Positions 15,932-25,026 of a stretch of 64,000 nt of DNA are shown here, in pieces (position 1 is the first letter of the stretch; the number at the start of each line of letters is the position of its first letter). The notes beneath the pieces are model-generated. The model did not search any database and was not told the DNA's origin. It worked only from the letters and a program-made list of their open reading frames with translations. The position numbers were made by a program, and so were the translations under genes. Location: contig CALAMG010000017.1 in assembly GCA_937925715.1 (NCBI GenBank), positions 237,840 to 301,839 on the forward strand, read 5' to 3'. This DNA comes from an uncultured Collinsella sp. Its GTDB lineage: Bacteria > Actinomycetota > Coriobacteriia > Coriobacteriales > Coriobacteriaceae.

Positions 15932-16674
15932 TGGGAAAGCTCTTCGTGGTGGGAATCGGCCCGGGCGGCCCCGACGGCATGACGATTGCGGCCCGGCGTG
16001 CGCTCGAGGCGTCCGACGTCGTTGTGGGTTACACGAAATACGTGGAGCTCGCGCTCGCCGCCGTGCCCGACGCGGCGCATCTCGCGACGCCGATGATGCA
16101 CGAGGTCGAACGGTGCCGCCTTGCGCTTTCGCGCGCGCAGAGTGGAGAAGCCGTGGCGCTCGTGTGCAGCGGCGACGCGGGCGTGTACGGCATGGCGAGC
16201 CCCGTGCTGGAGCTTGCGGAGGACTACCCCGATGTAGACGTGGAAGTTATCGCCGGGGCCACCGCGGCTCAGAGCGGGTCGGCGGTGCTCGGCGCCCCGC
16301 TTGCCCACGACTTCGCGGTCGTGTCGCTCTCCGACCTGCTCACGCCATGGGAGGTCATCGAGCGCAGGCTCGCCGCCGTGGCGAGCGCCGACTTCTGCAT
16401 CTGTTTGTACAACCCGCGCAGCAGAAAGCGCGCCGACAGGCTCTCACGCGCGGCGAAGATTATGCTCGAATGGAAGGCCCCCGACACGCTCTGCGGCTGG
16501 GTACGCAACATCGGGCGCGAGGGGCAGCAGTCGGGCATGTGCAGGCTCTCCGAGCTGGGGGAGATCGACGCCGACATGTTCACCACCGTGTTCGTCGGCA
16601 ACGCGGACACGAAGCTCGTAGGCGGCCGTATGGTCACGCCGCGCGGGTATCGGGAGATTCCATGCGAAAGGTAA
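15931..16674 (+). CDS. cbiH: Precorrin-3B/cobalt-factor III C17-methyltransferase
   Basis: A 247-residue member of the corrin methyltransferase fold, CbiH/CobJ branch: FVVGIGPGGPDGMT at the start, VCSGDAGVYGMASPVLEL as the catalytic segment, IAGATAAQSGSAVLGAPL, and CLYNPRSRKRAD near the C-terminus. It methylates C17 and drives ring contraction. AAGGAG at 15920-15925 favours the ATG at 15931 over the GTG at 15928. Confidence 0.93.
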   Translation: MGKLFVVGIGPGGPDGMTIAARRALEASDVVVGYTKYVELALAAVPDAAHLATPMMHEVERCRLALSRAQSGEAVALVCSGDAGVYGMASPVLELAEDYPDVDVEVIAGATAAQSGSAVLGAPLAHDFAVVSLSDLLTPWEVIERRLAAVASADFCICLYNPRSRKRADRLSRAAKIMLEWKAPDTLCGWVRNIGREGQQSGMCRLSELGEIDADMFTTVFVGNADTKLVGGRMVTPRGYREIPCER

Positions 16675-18011
16675 CGATCATCGGGGCGGGGCCCGGAAAC
16701 CCCGACTTGCTCTCGCGCGCGGCGCTCGACGCGATCGACATCGCCGACGTGGTCATCGGCGCTCATCGCGCGCTTGCCGGCATCGACGTGCCGCCCGACG
16801 TGGTGAGATGCGAGCTCGTGAAGACGGCGGACATCGTCGCCGCGCTCACCGATGCGGCGTCGTGGCAGCGCGCCGTGGTCGTGATGACGGGCGATGTGGG
16901 GCTGTTCAGCGGCGCGCGCCGCCTGGTGGAGGCGCTCTCCGGCAACGCGCAGGTGGACGTGCGCGTCATTCCCGGCATAAGCTCAGCGTCGTATCTCGCC
17001 GCGCGCCTCGCGCGTCCATGGCAGGATTGGCGCTTTGCGAGCGCTCACGGCGTGGCGTGCGACATCGTGGCCGAGGCCGAGCGCGCAGGTGAGCTCTTCC
17101 TTGTCACGTCGGGCGGGGAAGACCCCTCGCGGCTTTCCGGCGAGCTTGTGCAGGCGGGCTTCGGGGACGCGCGCGTGACGGTGGCCGAGCGCCTGTCGTA
17201 CCCCGACGAGCGCATCACCTGTGCGACCGCAAGTGAAATCGCAGGTCAGACGTTCGACGACTTGAACGTGATGCTTATCGATTTCGCAGGCGGCGCCGGG
17301 TCGCCTGCGGGCTCTAGCGCAGCCTCCGAGGCGCCGGCCGGCGCGTCTGCGCCCGCGGCGACTTCTTCCGTGGTGGACTCTGCGGGCGCATCCCGCGACG
17401 CGAGCTCCCGCTGGCCGTACGCTTCCTCGGGCATTCCCGACGAGCTCTTCATCCGCGGTGACGTTCCCATGACCAAGCAGGAGGTGCGAGCCGTCGCGCT
17501 CGCGAAGCTGCGCCTTACCGCGACCGACACCGTGTGGGACGTCGGCGCCGGCACGGGGAGCGTGTCGATCGAGGCGGCGCTCGTCGCGCGAGCGGGGTCG
17601 GTATGGGCGGTCGAGCGCAACGCGGCCGGCGTGCGGCTCATCCGAGAGAACGCGGATGCATTCGGGTGCGGCAACGTGTATGCGGTCCCCGGCGTCGCTC
17701 CCGAAGCGCTCGCGAAACTGCCCGTCCCCGACGCCGTGTTCGTCGGCGGGAGCGCGGGCGAGCTTCCCTCCATCGTGGAGGCGGCGCTCGAGAAGAATTC
17801 GCAGGTTCGCCTGTGTGTGCCATGCGTCACCATTGAGACACTCACCGAGGCGTGCGCGCTCCTCTCGGGTTCGCGCTTTAAGGGGTTCGAGGCGTGCCAG
17901 TTGTTGGCCGCCCGCGCCGAGGCTGTAGGCTCGCATCATCTTATGAAGGCGCAAAACCCCGTGTTCCTCGTCAGCGCGCGTGGTGCAGGTGGGGAAGGCG
18001 GTGCCCGGTGA
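16662..18011 (+). CDS. Fused cobalt-precorrin-7 C5-methyltransferase (CbiE) and C15-methyltransferase/decarboxylase (CbiT)
   Basis: A 449-residue two-domain protein, equal to CobL of the aerobic pathway. Residues 1 to about 205 are CbiE (TIIGAGPGNPDLLSRAA, MTGDVGLFSGA, IPGISSASYLA). Residues of about 250-449 are CbiT (GIPDELFIRGDVPMTKQEVRA, then the SAM-binding VWDVGAGTGSVSIE). An Ala/Ser/Gly-rich linker of about 45 residues joins them. The protein methylates C5 and C15 and removes the C12 acetate carboxyl. It overlaps cbiH by 13 bases, and its stop overlaps the next GTG start. Confidence 0.92.
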   Translation: MRKVTIIGAGPGNPDLLSRAALDAIDIADVVIGAHRALAGIDVPPDVVRCELVKTADIVAALTDAASWQRAVVVMTGDVGLFSGARRLVEALSGNAQVDVRVIPGISSASYLAARLARPWQDWRFASAHGVACDIVAEAERAGELFLVTSGGEDPSRLSGELVQAGFGDARVTVAERLSYPDERITCATASEIAGQTFDDLNVMLIDFAGGAGSPAGSSAASEAPAGASAPAATSSVVDSAGASRDASSRWPYASSGIPDELFIRGDVPMTKQEVRAVALAKLRLTATDTVWDVGAGTGSVSIEAALVARAGSVWAVERNAAGVRLIRENADAFGCGNVYAVPGVAPEALAKLPVPDAVFVGGSAGELPSIVEAALEKNSQVRLCVPCVTIETLTEACALLSGSRFKGFEACQLLAARAEAVGSHHLMKAQNPVFLVSARGAGGEGGAR

Positions 18012-19390
18012 GCACGTCCATCCCGCGCTTCATGGTCGCTGCGCCCTCGAGCGGGAGCGGCAAGACAGTCGTTACGTGTGCGCTCCTGCGCGCGCTCGCG
18101 CGCCGCGGCCTCGCATGCGCGGCCTTCAAATGCGGCCCCGACTACATTGATCCGCTCTTTCATCGCCGCGTCGTGGGCGCGGGCTCGGGGAACTTAGACG
18201 GCTTCTTCACCGACGCCCCGACGCTGCGCGCCCTGCTCGCACGCGGCGCCGCGGGCGCGGATGTCGCGGTTCTCGAGGGGGTCATGGGCTTCTACGACGG
18301 CATGGCGCCCGGCGTGGCCGACGCGAGCAGCTACCAGGTTGCGCGCGACACGGAAACGCCGGTCGTTTTAGTGGTGAACGGGCGCGGGGCGTCTTTATCG
18401 CTCGCCGCCGTAATCCGCGGCATCGCCGAGTTCCTGCCTTGTGCGAACGTGCGCGGCGTCGTGCTGAACAAGACGAGCGCCGCTGCCTGCGCCTACGCGA
18501 AGCCTGCGATCGAGAAGCACACGGGCGTCGCGGTTTTGGGTAATATCCCCGCCGACGAGGCGTTCTCGCTCGAAAGCCGGCATCTGGGGCTTGTGAGCGC
18601 CGACGAGGTCGAGCAGCTCTCCGCGCGCATCGACAAGATGGCCGAGCTGGTGGAAAAGAGCGTCGACGTCGACCGCTTGCTCGAAATAGCGGCGACGGCA
18701 CCCGATATCCGCGAGGATCCTTACCGGTTGGAGCCGATCGCGGGAGCGCGGCCCATCGTCGCCGTCGCGCGTGACGAGGCGTTCTCGTTCTACTACGAGG
18801 AGAACCTGCGCGCGCTCGAGGACCTGGGTTGCGAGCTGGTCTTTTTCAGCCCCCTGTGTGATAGCGAGTTGCCCCGGGGGACAAGCGCCCTCTATCTGGG
18901 GGGCGGCTACCCGGAGCTCCATGCGCGGCAGCTCTCCGAGAACGCGCCGATGCGCGAGGCGATGCGGCGCGCGGTTGAATCCGGCATGCCGACGGTCGCC
19001 GAATGCGGTGGGCTTCTGTACCTGCAGCGCGAAATCTCCGATAGCGAGGGGCGGCGCTGGCCTGTTGCGGGCGCCCTTGAGGGCGCAAGCGAGAACGGGG
19101 GAAGGCTGTCCCATTTCGGGTACGTGGAGCTCACTTCCCAACGCGACGGGCTCTACGGGCCGTGCGGCACACGCATCCGCGCGCACGAGTTCCACTACTG
19201 GCAGTCCACCTGCCCGGGCGGCGACTTCTGGGCGCAGAAGCCCCGGCGCGACAAGGGCTGGCCGTGCATGACGACCACCCCGTCCCTGGTTGCGGGCTTC
19301 CCGCATGTGTACTATCCTGCGAACCCCGACGTTGCGCGCGCGTTCGCGTCTGCCGCAGCGTCGTTCGCAGAGAGGAGACGGCATGGCTGA
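18008..19390 (+). CDS. cbiA: Cobyrinate a,c-diamide synthase
   Basis: A 460-residue glutamine-dependent amidase. The N-terminal dethiobiotin-synthetase-like ATPase has the P-loop APSSGSGKTVV and FKCGPDYIDPLFH. The C-terminal triad-type glutaminase has VAECGGLLYLQ with the nucleophile Cys, and ends with a RAHEFHYW segment. It amidates the a and c side chains of cobyrinate with ATP and Gln. The start is a GTG overlapping the previous TGA; the ORF upstream of it is another frame of the preceding gene. It overlaps cobT by 8 bases. Confidence 0.93.
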   Translation: MSTSIPRFMVAAPSSGSGKTVVTCALLRALARRGLACAAFKCGPDYIDPLFHRRVVGAGSGNLDGFFTDAPTLRALLARGAAGADVAVLEGVMGFYDGMAPGVADASSYQVARDTETPVVLVVNGRGASLSLAAVIRGIAEFLPCANVRGVVLNKTSAAACAYAKPAIEKHTGVAVLGNIPADEAFSLESRHLGLVSADEVEQLSARIDKMAELVEKSVDVDRLLEIAATAPDIREDPYRLEPIAGARPIVAVARDEAFSFYYEENLRALEDLGCELVFFSPLCDSELPRGTSALYLGGGYPELHARQLSENAPMREAMRRAVESGMPTVAECGGLLYLQREISDSEGRRWPVAGALEGASENGGRLSHFGYVELTSQRDGLYGPCGTRIRAHEFHYWQSTCPGGDFWAQKPRRDKGWPCMTTTPSLVAGFPHVYYPANPDVARAFASAAASFAERRRHG

Positions 19391-20525
19391 AGCAACCGAA
19401 ACCGCGCTTGCCAGCATCCGCGAGGAAGTCGAGCGCGCGTTCTCGTCGGCGCCGGGCGCCGTGCTCGAAGCCGCGCTCTCCCGCATCGCGCTCGCAGACG
19501 AGTGCGCCCGCGCCGCCGCGTACTCCGCGTGGGACTCCATCGCGCACCCCTTGGGGGGATTGGGCGACTTTGAAGACGCCGTCGCGTGTATCGCCGCAGC
19601 TCAGGGGAGCGCCGAGGTTGCCGAGTTTCCCCGTGCGCTCGCGGTATTCTTCTCCGACAACGGGGTCGTTGCCGAAGGCGTGTCGCAAAGCGGGCAAGAC
19701 GTGACGCGGGCCGTCGCGCGCAACATGTGCGAGGGGGCCACGAGCGCCTGTCGCATGGCGGCGTTCGCGGGTGCCGAGGTCGTGGCCGTCGACGTGGGTA
19801 TGGCCCGGGGCATAGAAGACGCGCGCATGGTGCGCGCGAACGTACGGCGGGGGAGCGGCAACATCGCCCACGGCTCCGCTATGTCTCGCGATGAGGCCGT
19901 GCGCGCGATCGATGTCGGAATCGCCGTCGCGTGCGGGCTTGTCCGCGCCGGCGTGCGCCTTCTCGCCGCGGGCGAGATGGGCATCGGCAACACGACCACC
20001 TCGGCGGCGGTGGCCGCAGTGCTCATCCGGGCGGACGCGCGGAGCCTCGTCGGGCGCGGCGCGGGGCTCTCGGACGCCTCGCTCGCGCGCAAGCGCGACG
20101 TGGTCGAGCGCGCTATCGACGCGAACTCGCCCGATCCCGCCGACCCGATCGACGTGCTCTCGAAGGTGGGCGGCTTCGACATCGCGGCGATGTGCGGCTT
20201 CTACCTAGGGGCCGCGGCCTCGAAGGCGCCGGCACTCCTCGACGGGGTCATATCCTGCACGGCGGCCTTGTGCGCGGCGCGCCTGTGCCCCAACGCCTTG
20301 GGCTACCTCGTGGGCACCCACGCATCAAGCGAACCCGCAAGCCAGGAGCTCCTTCGCGAGCTCGGCATAAAGGCACCCCTCGACGCAGGCATGCACTTGG
20401 GCGAGGGCGCGGGCGCCATGGCGTATCTGCCCCTTCTTGATTCGGCGCTGCGCGTGTACCGGGATGGGAAGACGTTCACGGCGACTGGGCTGGCTGCTTA
20501 TGAGCAATTCGAGGCCGGGAAATGA
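19383..20525 (+). CDS. cobT: Nicotinate-nucleotide-dimethylbenzimidazole phosphoribosyltransferase
   Basis: A 380-residue CobT that makes the alpha-ribazole phosphate of the lower ligand. Family marks are FFSDNGVVAEGVSQSGQDVT, the LAAGEMGIGNTTTSAAV glycine-rich loop, and the C-terminal LDAGMHLGEGAGAMAYLPLL, whose Glu corresponds to the catalytic base. Typical CobT has about 350 residues; the extra 30 are an N-terminal helix. No BluB or BzaF gene for making the base is seen in the window, so the base may be scavenged or made elsewhere. Confidence 0.92.
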   Translation: MAEATETALASIREEVERAFSSAPGAVLEAALSRIALADECARAAAYSAWDSIAHPLGGLGDFEDAVACIAAAQGSAEVAEFPRALAVFFSDNGVVAEGVSQSGQDVTRAVARNMCEGATSACRMAAFAGAEVVAVDVGMARGIEDARMVRANVRRGSGNIAHGSAMSRDEAVRAIDVGIAVACGLVRAGVRLLAAGEMGIGNTTTSAAVAAVLIRADARSLVGRGAGLSDASLARKRDVVERAIDANSPDPADPIDVLSKVGGFDIAAMCGFYLGAAASKAPALLDGVISCTAALCAARLCPNALGYLVGTHASSEPASQELLRELGIKAPLDAGMHLGEGAGAMAYLPLLDSALRVYRDGKTFTATGLAAYEQFEAGK

Positions 20526-21070
20526 CGGTGACGTTCGTTATCGGCGCCGCCGCGAGCGGCAAGAGCGCCTACGCCGAGTCCCTGTGCCTCGGGCACGACG
20601 GCCCCCGCGTTTACCTGGCAACGATGGAGCCCTTCGGGGAAGAGTGCGCCCGCCGCATCGCGCGCCATCGGGCGCTGCGCGAGGGCAAGGGGTTTTCCAC
20701 CCTCGAGCGCACGCGTGACGTGGGCGCCGCAGTGCCCGGGCTTCCGCGCGGCTGCACGCTTCTTTTGGAGGACGTGGGCAACCTGGTTGCGAACGAGCTC
20801 TTCGCGGAAGGCGGCTTGTCCCCACGTGACCCCGACGCTGCGGCGCGCGAGGTGCTCGGAGGCATCGAACGGCTCGCTCAGGCCGCTGCGTATACGGTGG
20901 TGGTCACCGTCGACGTGTTCGCCGATGGGATGCGCTACGATGAGGGGACCGAGGCATGGAGGCGCGCGCTCGCGCGCGTGAACGCGGGCGTGGCGGCGCT
21001 GGCCGACTGCGCAGTCGAAGTGGTATGCGGGATTCCCGTGTGGATGAAAGGCGAAGGACCTACAAGGTGA
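20522..21070 (+). CDS. cobU: Adenosylcobinamide kinase/adenosylcobinamide-phosphate guanylyltransferase
   Basis: A 182-residue CobU. It has a P-loop GAAASGKSAYAE, a RRIARHRALR segment carrying the His that is guanylylated, and LLLEDVGNLVANELF. It phosphorylates cobinamide and then attaches GMP, preparing it for lower-ligand addition. The start overlaps the cobT stop (ATGA). A second, degenerate CobU-like domain lies two genes downstream in a fusion. Confidence 0.92.
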   Translation: MTVTFVIGAAASGKSAYAESLCLGHDGPRVYLATMEPFGEECARRIARHRALREGKGFSTLERTRDVGAAVPGLPRGCTLLLEDVGNLVANELFAEGGLSPRDPDAAAREVLGGIERLAQAAAYTVVVTVDVFADGMRYDEGTEAWRRALARVNAGVAALADCAVEVVCGIPVWMKGEGPTR

Positions 21071-21834
21071 AGATAGCAGAGGCAATCGGCGCGGCGTTCG
21101 GAACGTTCTCGCGCATCCCCGTCCCGAAATCGGCCTGGACCGATTTCGGGTCAACCCATGCGCTTGCCGCGTTTCCCCTGGTGGGCCTTGCGGAAGGCTT
21201 CCTCATGACGGCGTGGGGGCACGTGGCGAACCTGTTCGGCGTGCCCGCGACCATCGTCGCGGCTGTGCTCGTGGCGCTGCCTGTGGCGGTGACGGGAGGC
21301 ATCCACCTAGACGGGCTCTGCGACACCTCCGATGCGCTTGCAAGTTGGGCCCCACGCGAGCGAAAGCTCGAGATCATGCACGACCCGCGGGCGGGCGCCT
21401 TCGGGGTCATCGGTGTTGTCGTGTACCTTATTCTGCAGTTTTCCCTGTTCACCGCGCTGCCGCTTACGGCGGGGGCGTTCCTCGCGCTTCTGTGCTCGCT
21501 CGTGTTCTCCCGCGCGCTTTCGGGGCTCGCCGTTGAATGTTGGCCTGCCGCGCGGGCGGACGGCATGGCCGCGGGGCTCTCGCCTTCGAAGAAGCGCGCG
21601 GCGATCGTCGTGCCGCTTTGCGCTTTCGCTGCGGCTTCGGCTGCAGGGATGGTCGCGTGCGCTCAGGCCGTCGGCGCCCTTATGGCGGTGGCGGGGCTTT
21701 TGGCGCTCGCGTGGTATCGCCATGTTGCCCTGTCCCGCTTCGGCGGGGTGACGGGGGATTTGGCCGGATGGTTTCTGCAATGGGCCGAGCTCGCGATGCT
21801 TGCCATGCTGGTGGCGGGGGGCATGCTCCTATGA
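21067..21834 (+). CDS. cobS: Adenosylcobinamide-GDP ribazoletransferase (cobalamin synthase)
   Basis: A 255-residue polytopic membrane protein that joins alpha-ribazole (phosphate) to adenosylcobinamide-GDP. The GIHLDGLCDTSDAL motif gives the Mg-binding Asp residues, followed by MHDPRAGAFG, then five or six hydrophobic helices. The GTG start overlaps the cobU stop (GTGA), and its own TGA overlaps the next start. FSRIPVP near the start is typical of CobS. Confidence 0.92.
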   Translation: MKIAEAIGAAFGTFSRIPVPKSAWTDFGSTHALAAFPLVGLAEGFLMTAWGHVANLFGVPATIVAAVLVALPVAVTGGIHLDGLCDTSDALASWAPRERKLEIMHDPRAGAFGVIGVVVYLILQFSLFTALPLTAGAFLALLCSLVFSRALSGLAVECWPAARADGMAAGLSPSKKRAAIVVPLCAFAAASAAGMVACAQAVGALMAVAGLLALAWYRHVALSRFGGVTGDLAGWFLQWAELAMLAMLVAGGMLL

Positions 21835-22832
21835 TGCTCGTGGTAGGTGGCGCGCATTCGGGGAAGAGGACCTTCGTGCGCGAAAAGCTCGGGTTCGCGG
21901 CGGACGATTTCGTCGACGCGGCGCAGCTAGCGGAGGGCGGCGTGCCCGCGGCTTTTGCCGGCCGCGTCGCGTACCGTGCTGAGGAACTCGTACGCGCGCT
22001 CGACGCTGACCGGGCGCTCGAGCGGCTGATCGGCTTCGACGCAGTGATTCTGTCCTTGGTCGGCTCGGGGGTCGTCCCCATGCGTGCGGAAGACGCCCAA
22101 TGGCGCGAGCGTGCGGGGCGCCTGGGATGCGCGCTCGCTGCGCGCGCCGACGTCGTCGTGCGCATGACGTGCGGGATTCCCCAGGTCATCAAAGGAAACC
22201 TTGCCGATGCGCCTCGAGGGACGCAGGGCGCGGTCGCGCCTTTGGAAGTCGTCTTCGTGCGCCATGGTGCCACAGCGGGCACGGAAGACCATCGCTACAG
22301 CGGGGCGGGCACTGACGAGCCCCTGTCGAGCGCGGGCGAGCGCGCTTTGCGCAACCTCGCGTGCGATCGTGACGTGTACCGTGTTATCACGAGCGGCATG
22401 GCCCGCACCGACCAGACGGCACGCATTCTCTTCCCGAACGCGGAGCTTATGGCGTGCCCCGGTCTGCGCGAGATGGATTTCGGCGACTTCGAGGGGCGAA
22501 GCGCCGCCGAACTTAAAGAGGATGCGCGTTACCGCGCCTGGGTAGACTCTTGGTGTGAGACGCGCTGCCCGCATGGCGAGGGCAAGAGCGATTTCACCCG
22601 CCGCGTCGTCGCGGCGTTTCGGGAGGCGTGCGAATCGGAGCGCGCCCAGGGGAGTGGGCGCGCCGTCTTCGTTGTTCATGCGGGTACCGTGAAAGCGCTG
22701 CTCTCCGAGCTAGCTGTCCCGAAAATGGGATACTTCGACGTGCATACCGAGCCGGGCGGCGCATGGGCCGCCACCTGGGATGGGCGCTGCCTTCGCGACG
22801 TTCGCCCCGCTTCGGGGGGCGATGCCCGGTGA
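21831..22832 (+). CDS. Fusion of a degenerate CobU-like kinase domain with an alpha-ribazole phosphatase-like (CobC) domain
   Basis: A 333-residue two-domain protein. Residues 1 to about 135 resemble CobU: P-loop VVGGAHSGKR and a MTCGIPQVIKGN ending, but I cannot find the ARHR-type His segment needed for guanylyl transfer, so it may not act as a full CobU. Residues of about 140-325 are a histidine phosphatase with VVFVRHGAT (phospho-His), SSGMARTDQTA-like (ITSGMARTDQTARILF), REMDFGDFEG and FVVHAGTVKALL. The phosphatase would release alpha-ribazole or dephosphorylate cobalamin-5'-phosphate. The neighbours cobS and cbiB support this role. It starts inside the cobS stop codon. Confidence 0.8.
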   Translation: MMLVVGGAHSGKRTFVREKLGFAADDFVDAAQLAEGGVPAAFAGRVAYRAEELVRALDADRALERLIGFDAVILSLVGSGVVPMRAEDAQWRERAGRLGCALAARADVVVRMTCGIPQVIKGNLADAPRGTQGAVAPLEVVFVRHGATAGTEDHRYSGAGTDEPLSSAGERALRNLACDRDVYRVITSGMARTDQTARILFPNAELMACPGLREMDFGDFEGRSAAELKEDARYRAWVDSWCETRCPHGEGKSDFTRRVVAAFREACESERAQGSGRAVFVVHAGTVKALLSELAVPKMGYFDVHTEPGGAWAATWDGRCLRDVRPASGGDAR

Positions 22833-23806
22833 TGACGATTCTTGCCGTCGCCGATGGGTTCGCGGCCGACCTTGCCTTCGGCGACCCGCGCTGGCTTCCC
22901 CATCCCGTCGTCGCCATGGGGCACGCGATCACATGGGCCGAAGGCCGCCTGCGGGGCGCATTCCCGCAAACGTCCGCGGGCACGCGTGCCGCAGGGCTTG
23001 TGCTCGCCGTGGCGCTTCCGCTTGCGTGTGGGCTTTTGACCCTGGGTATCCTACATCTTTGCGGCATGGTTCACTCCGGCTTGCGCTTCGTGGCCGAGGC
23101 ATGGGCGAGCTATCAGATTCTCGCGACATGCGAGCTGCGCCGCCAGAGCCTGGCCGTGGCCCGCGCGTTCTCGAAGGGCGGCCTTGTCGCGGCGCGCGAA
23201 GCCGTCGGGCTCATCGTGGGACGCGACGCGTCTGTTCTCGACGAGCAGGGCGTCGTGCGCGCCGCCGTGGAAACGGTGGCGGAGAACGCGAGCGACGGCG
23301 TCATCGCGCCGCTTTTCTACCTTATGATCGGGGGTGCGCCCTTGGGCATGGCGTACAAGGCGGTGAACACGCTCGACAGCATGGTGGGCTACAAAAATGA
23401 GCGCTACATCGACTTCGGCTGCGCCTCGGCGCGCCTCGACGATGCGGTGAACTGGATTCCCTCGCGGTTATCGGCCCTGCTCATGATCGCCGTGTGCCCG
23501 ATCGTCGGGCTCGACGCGCGCGGGGCGGCGCGCATCTGGCGCCGCGACAGGCGTCGCCATGCGAGCCCCAACTCGGCGCAGACCGAGTCAGCGTGCGCGG
23601 GCGCGCTCGGGCTGCGCCTGGCGGGACCCGCGGTGTATTTCGGCAAGCTCGTTGAGAAACCGACGATAGGCGACGCGTCCCGCGAAATCGAGTGGGGCGA
23701 CATCGCACGGGCGACAAGGCTCATGCTCGCCGCGTCCGTATGCGCGCTCGTCGTCTTCGGCGCCGCGCGCGCGGCGGTCGTGCTCGCCGTGGGGGCGATG
23801 GCATGA
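22832..23806 (+). CDS. cbiB: Adenosylcobinamide-phosphate synthase
   Basis: A 324-residue membrane protein with four or five hydrophobic helices. Marks are DLAFGDPRWLPHPVVAMG near the N-terminus, ETVAENASDGVIAPLFY and KAVNTLDSMVGY. It attaches aminopropanol (phosphate) to adenosylcobyric acid. The ATG at 22832 shares one base with the preceding stop; a GTG at 22829 is an equally legal in-frame start. Its product requires threonine-phosphate decarboxylase, encoded next. Confidence 0.92.
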   Translation: MTILAVADGFAADLAFGDPRWLPHPVVAMGHAITWAEGRLRGAFPQTSAGTRAAGLVLAVALPLACGLLTLGILHLCGMVHSGLRFVAEAWASYQILATCELRRQSLAVARAFSKGGLVAAREAVGLIVGRDASVLDEQGVVRAAVETVAENASDGVIAPLFYLMIGGAPLGMAYKAVNTLDSMVGYKNERYIDFGCASARLDDAVNWIPSRLSALLMIAVCPIVGLDARGAARIWRRDRRRHASPNSAQTESACAGALGLRLAGPAVYFGKLVEKPTIGDASREIEWGDIARATRLMLAASVCALVVFGAARAAVVLAVGAMA

Positions 23807-25026
23807 GGGAAGACCACGCCGCGCCCCAGGCTGCCGGGGGAATCCTGCGCGCCCGTACGCATGGGGGCAGCTCGCAATCGCTCGGCATCGCTTGCGAAGG
23901 GGGCGCCTCCGACCTCATTGACTTCTCGGTGAACGTGAATCCGGCAGGCCCCTCGCCGCGCGCCGTCGCCGCAGCTTGCAAGGCGCTTTCTCGAATCGAC
24001 GCCTACCCCGATAGGGAAAGCCTCGCACTCGTTCGCGCCCTAGGGCGCGCCCAGGGCATTCCCGAAGATACTATCGTCTGCGGCGCGGGCGCGTCCGATA
24101 TCATCTGGCGGCTCGCCGCGGCGGTACGCCCGAAACGCATCGTCGTGTGCGCGCCGACGTTCTCTGAATATGCGGAGGCGGCATCGTACTACGGTGCATG
24201 CGTGCAGGAGTTCCCGCTCTCCGAGGCGGATGACTTCGACGTGCCCGCCTCCTTCGCCCGCGCGATCGAGGGGCCGGGAGACGTGGCGTACCTCTGCAAT
24301 CCGAACAACCCGACGGGGCGCCTCGTCGACCCCCGCGTGATCGATGCCGCGGCTTGCCGCTGCGAGCAGGCGGGCGCGCTGCTCGTCGTGGACGAGTGCT
24401 TCCTCGGATTCGCGCCCGACGCCCGCGAAAGGAGCGTGGCCGCACGCGCCGCGTGTTCGCACCATGTGGCCGTGCTCTCCGCGTTCACCAAGCTCTACGG
24501 AATGGCAGGGTTGCGGTTGGGGTATCTGATCAGCGGAAACGCCCAACTCATCGAGGGGATTCGCCGGGCGGGGCAGGCGTGGCCCGTCTCCTCGGTCGCC
24601 GAGGCCGCGGGCATCGCCGCCCTGGAAGACGTCGAATACGTCTCGCGCACGCGCGATGTATTGGCGGGCGAGCGAGCGTGGCTTTCCCACGAGCTCTCCT
24701 CGCTCGGGCTTTCCGTCGTGCCGTCGGATGCGAACTTCCTTTTAGTCCGCACGCCGGCGAAAGACATCCCCGAGCGCCTGTATAAACAGGGGGTTTTGGT
24801 CCGCACGTGCGACTCGTTTTCGATACTGTCCCGTTTCTGGTGCCGCGTCGCCGTGCGCACGCGCAAGGAGAATGCCCGGCTTGCGATGGCGTTCAGCCGC
24901 GCGCTTCGGGCGGAAGGCGCATCGGGCGAAGGCGAACCCGACGAACGGGGCGGCGCTTCTTGCAGCGGCGCTATGGCGGGCGCGGATGGCCGAGGCTCGG
25001 CGAAGGAGGTCGATACCCGTGGGTAG
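23803..25026 (+). CDS. cobD: Threonine-phosphate decarboxylase
   Basis: A 407-residue PLP enzyme of the histidinol-phosphate aminotransferase fold. It shows HGGSSQSLG and DFSVNVNPAGPS at the start, YLCNPNNPTG, VVDECFLGF, and the PLP lysine in LSAFTKLYGMAGLRLGY. It makes aminopropanol phosphate for the CbiB reaction. The C-terminal 40 residues are Gly/Glu/Ala-rich and probably disordered. It could be mistaken for HisC, but the position between cbiB and cbiP decides. Confidence 0.9.
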   Translation: MREDHAAPQAAGGILRARTHGGSSQSLGIACEGGASDLIDFSVNVNPAGPSPRAVAAACKALSRIDAYPDRESLALVRALGRAQGIPEDTIVCGAGASDIIWRLAAAVRPKRIVVCAPTFSEYAEAASYYGACVQEFPLSEADDFDVPASFARAIEGPGDVAYLCNPNNPTGRLVDPRVIDAAACRCEQAGALLVVDECFLGFAPDARERSVAARAACSHHVAVLSAFTKLYGMAGLRLGYLISGNAQLIEGIRRAGQAWPVSSVAEAAGIAALEDVEYVSRTRDVLAGERAWLSHELSSLGLSVVPSDANFLLVRTPAKDIPERLYKQGVLVRTCDSFSILSRFWCRVAVRTRKENARLAMAFSRALRAEGASGEGEPDERGGASCSGAMAGADGRGSAKEVDTRG

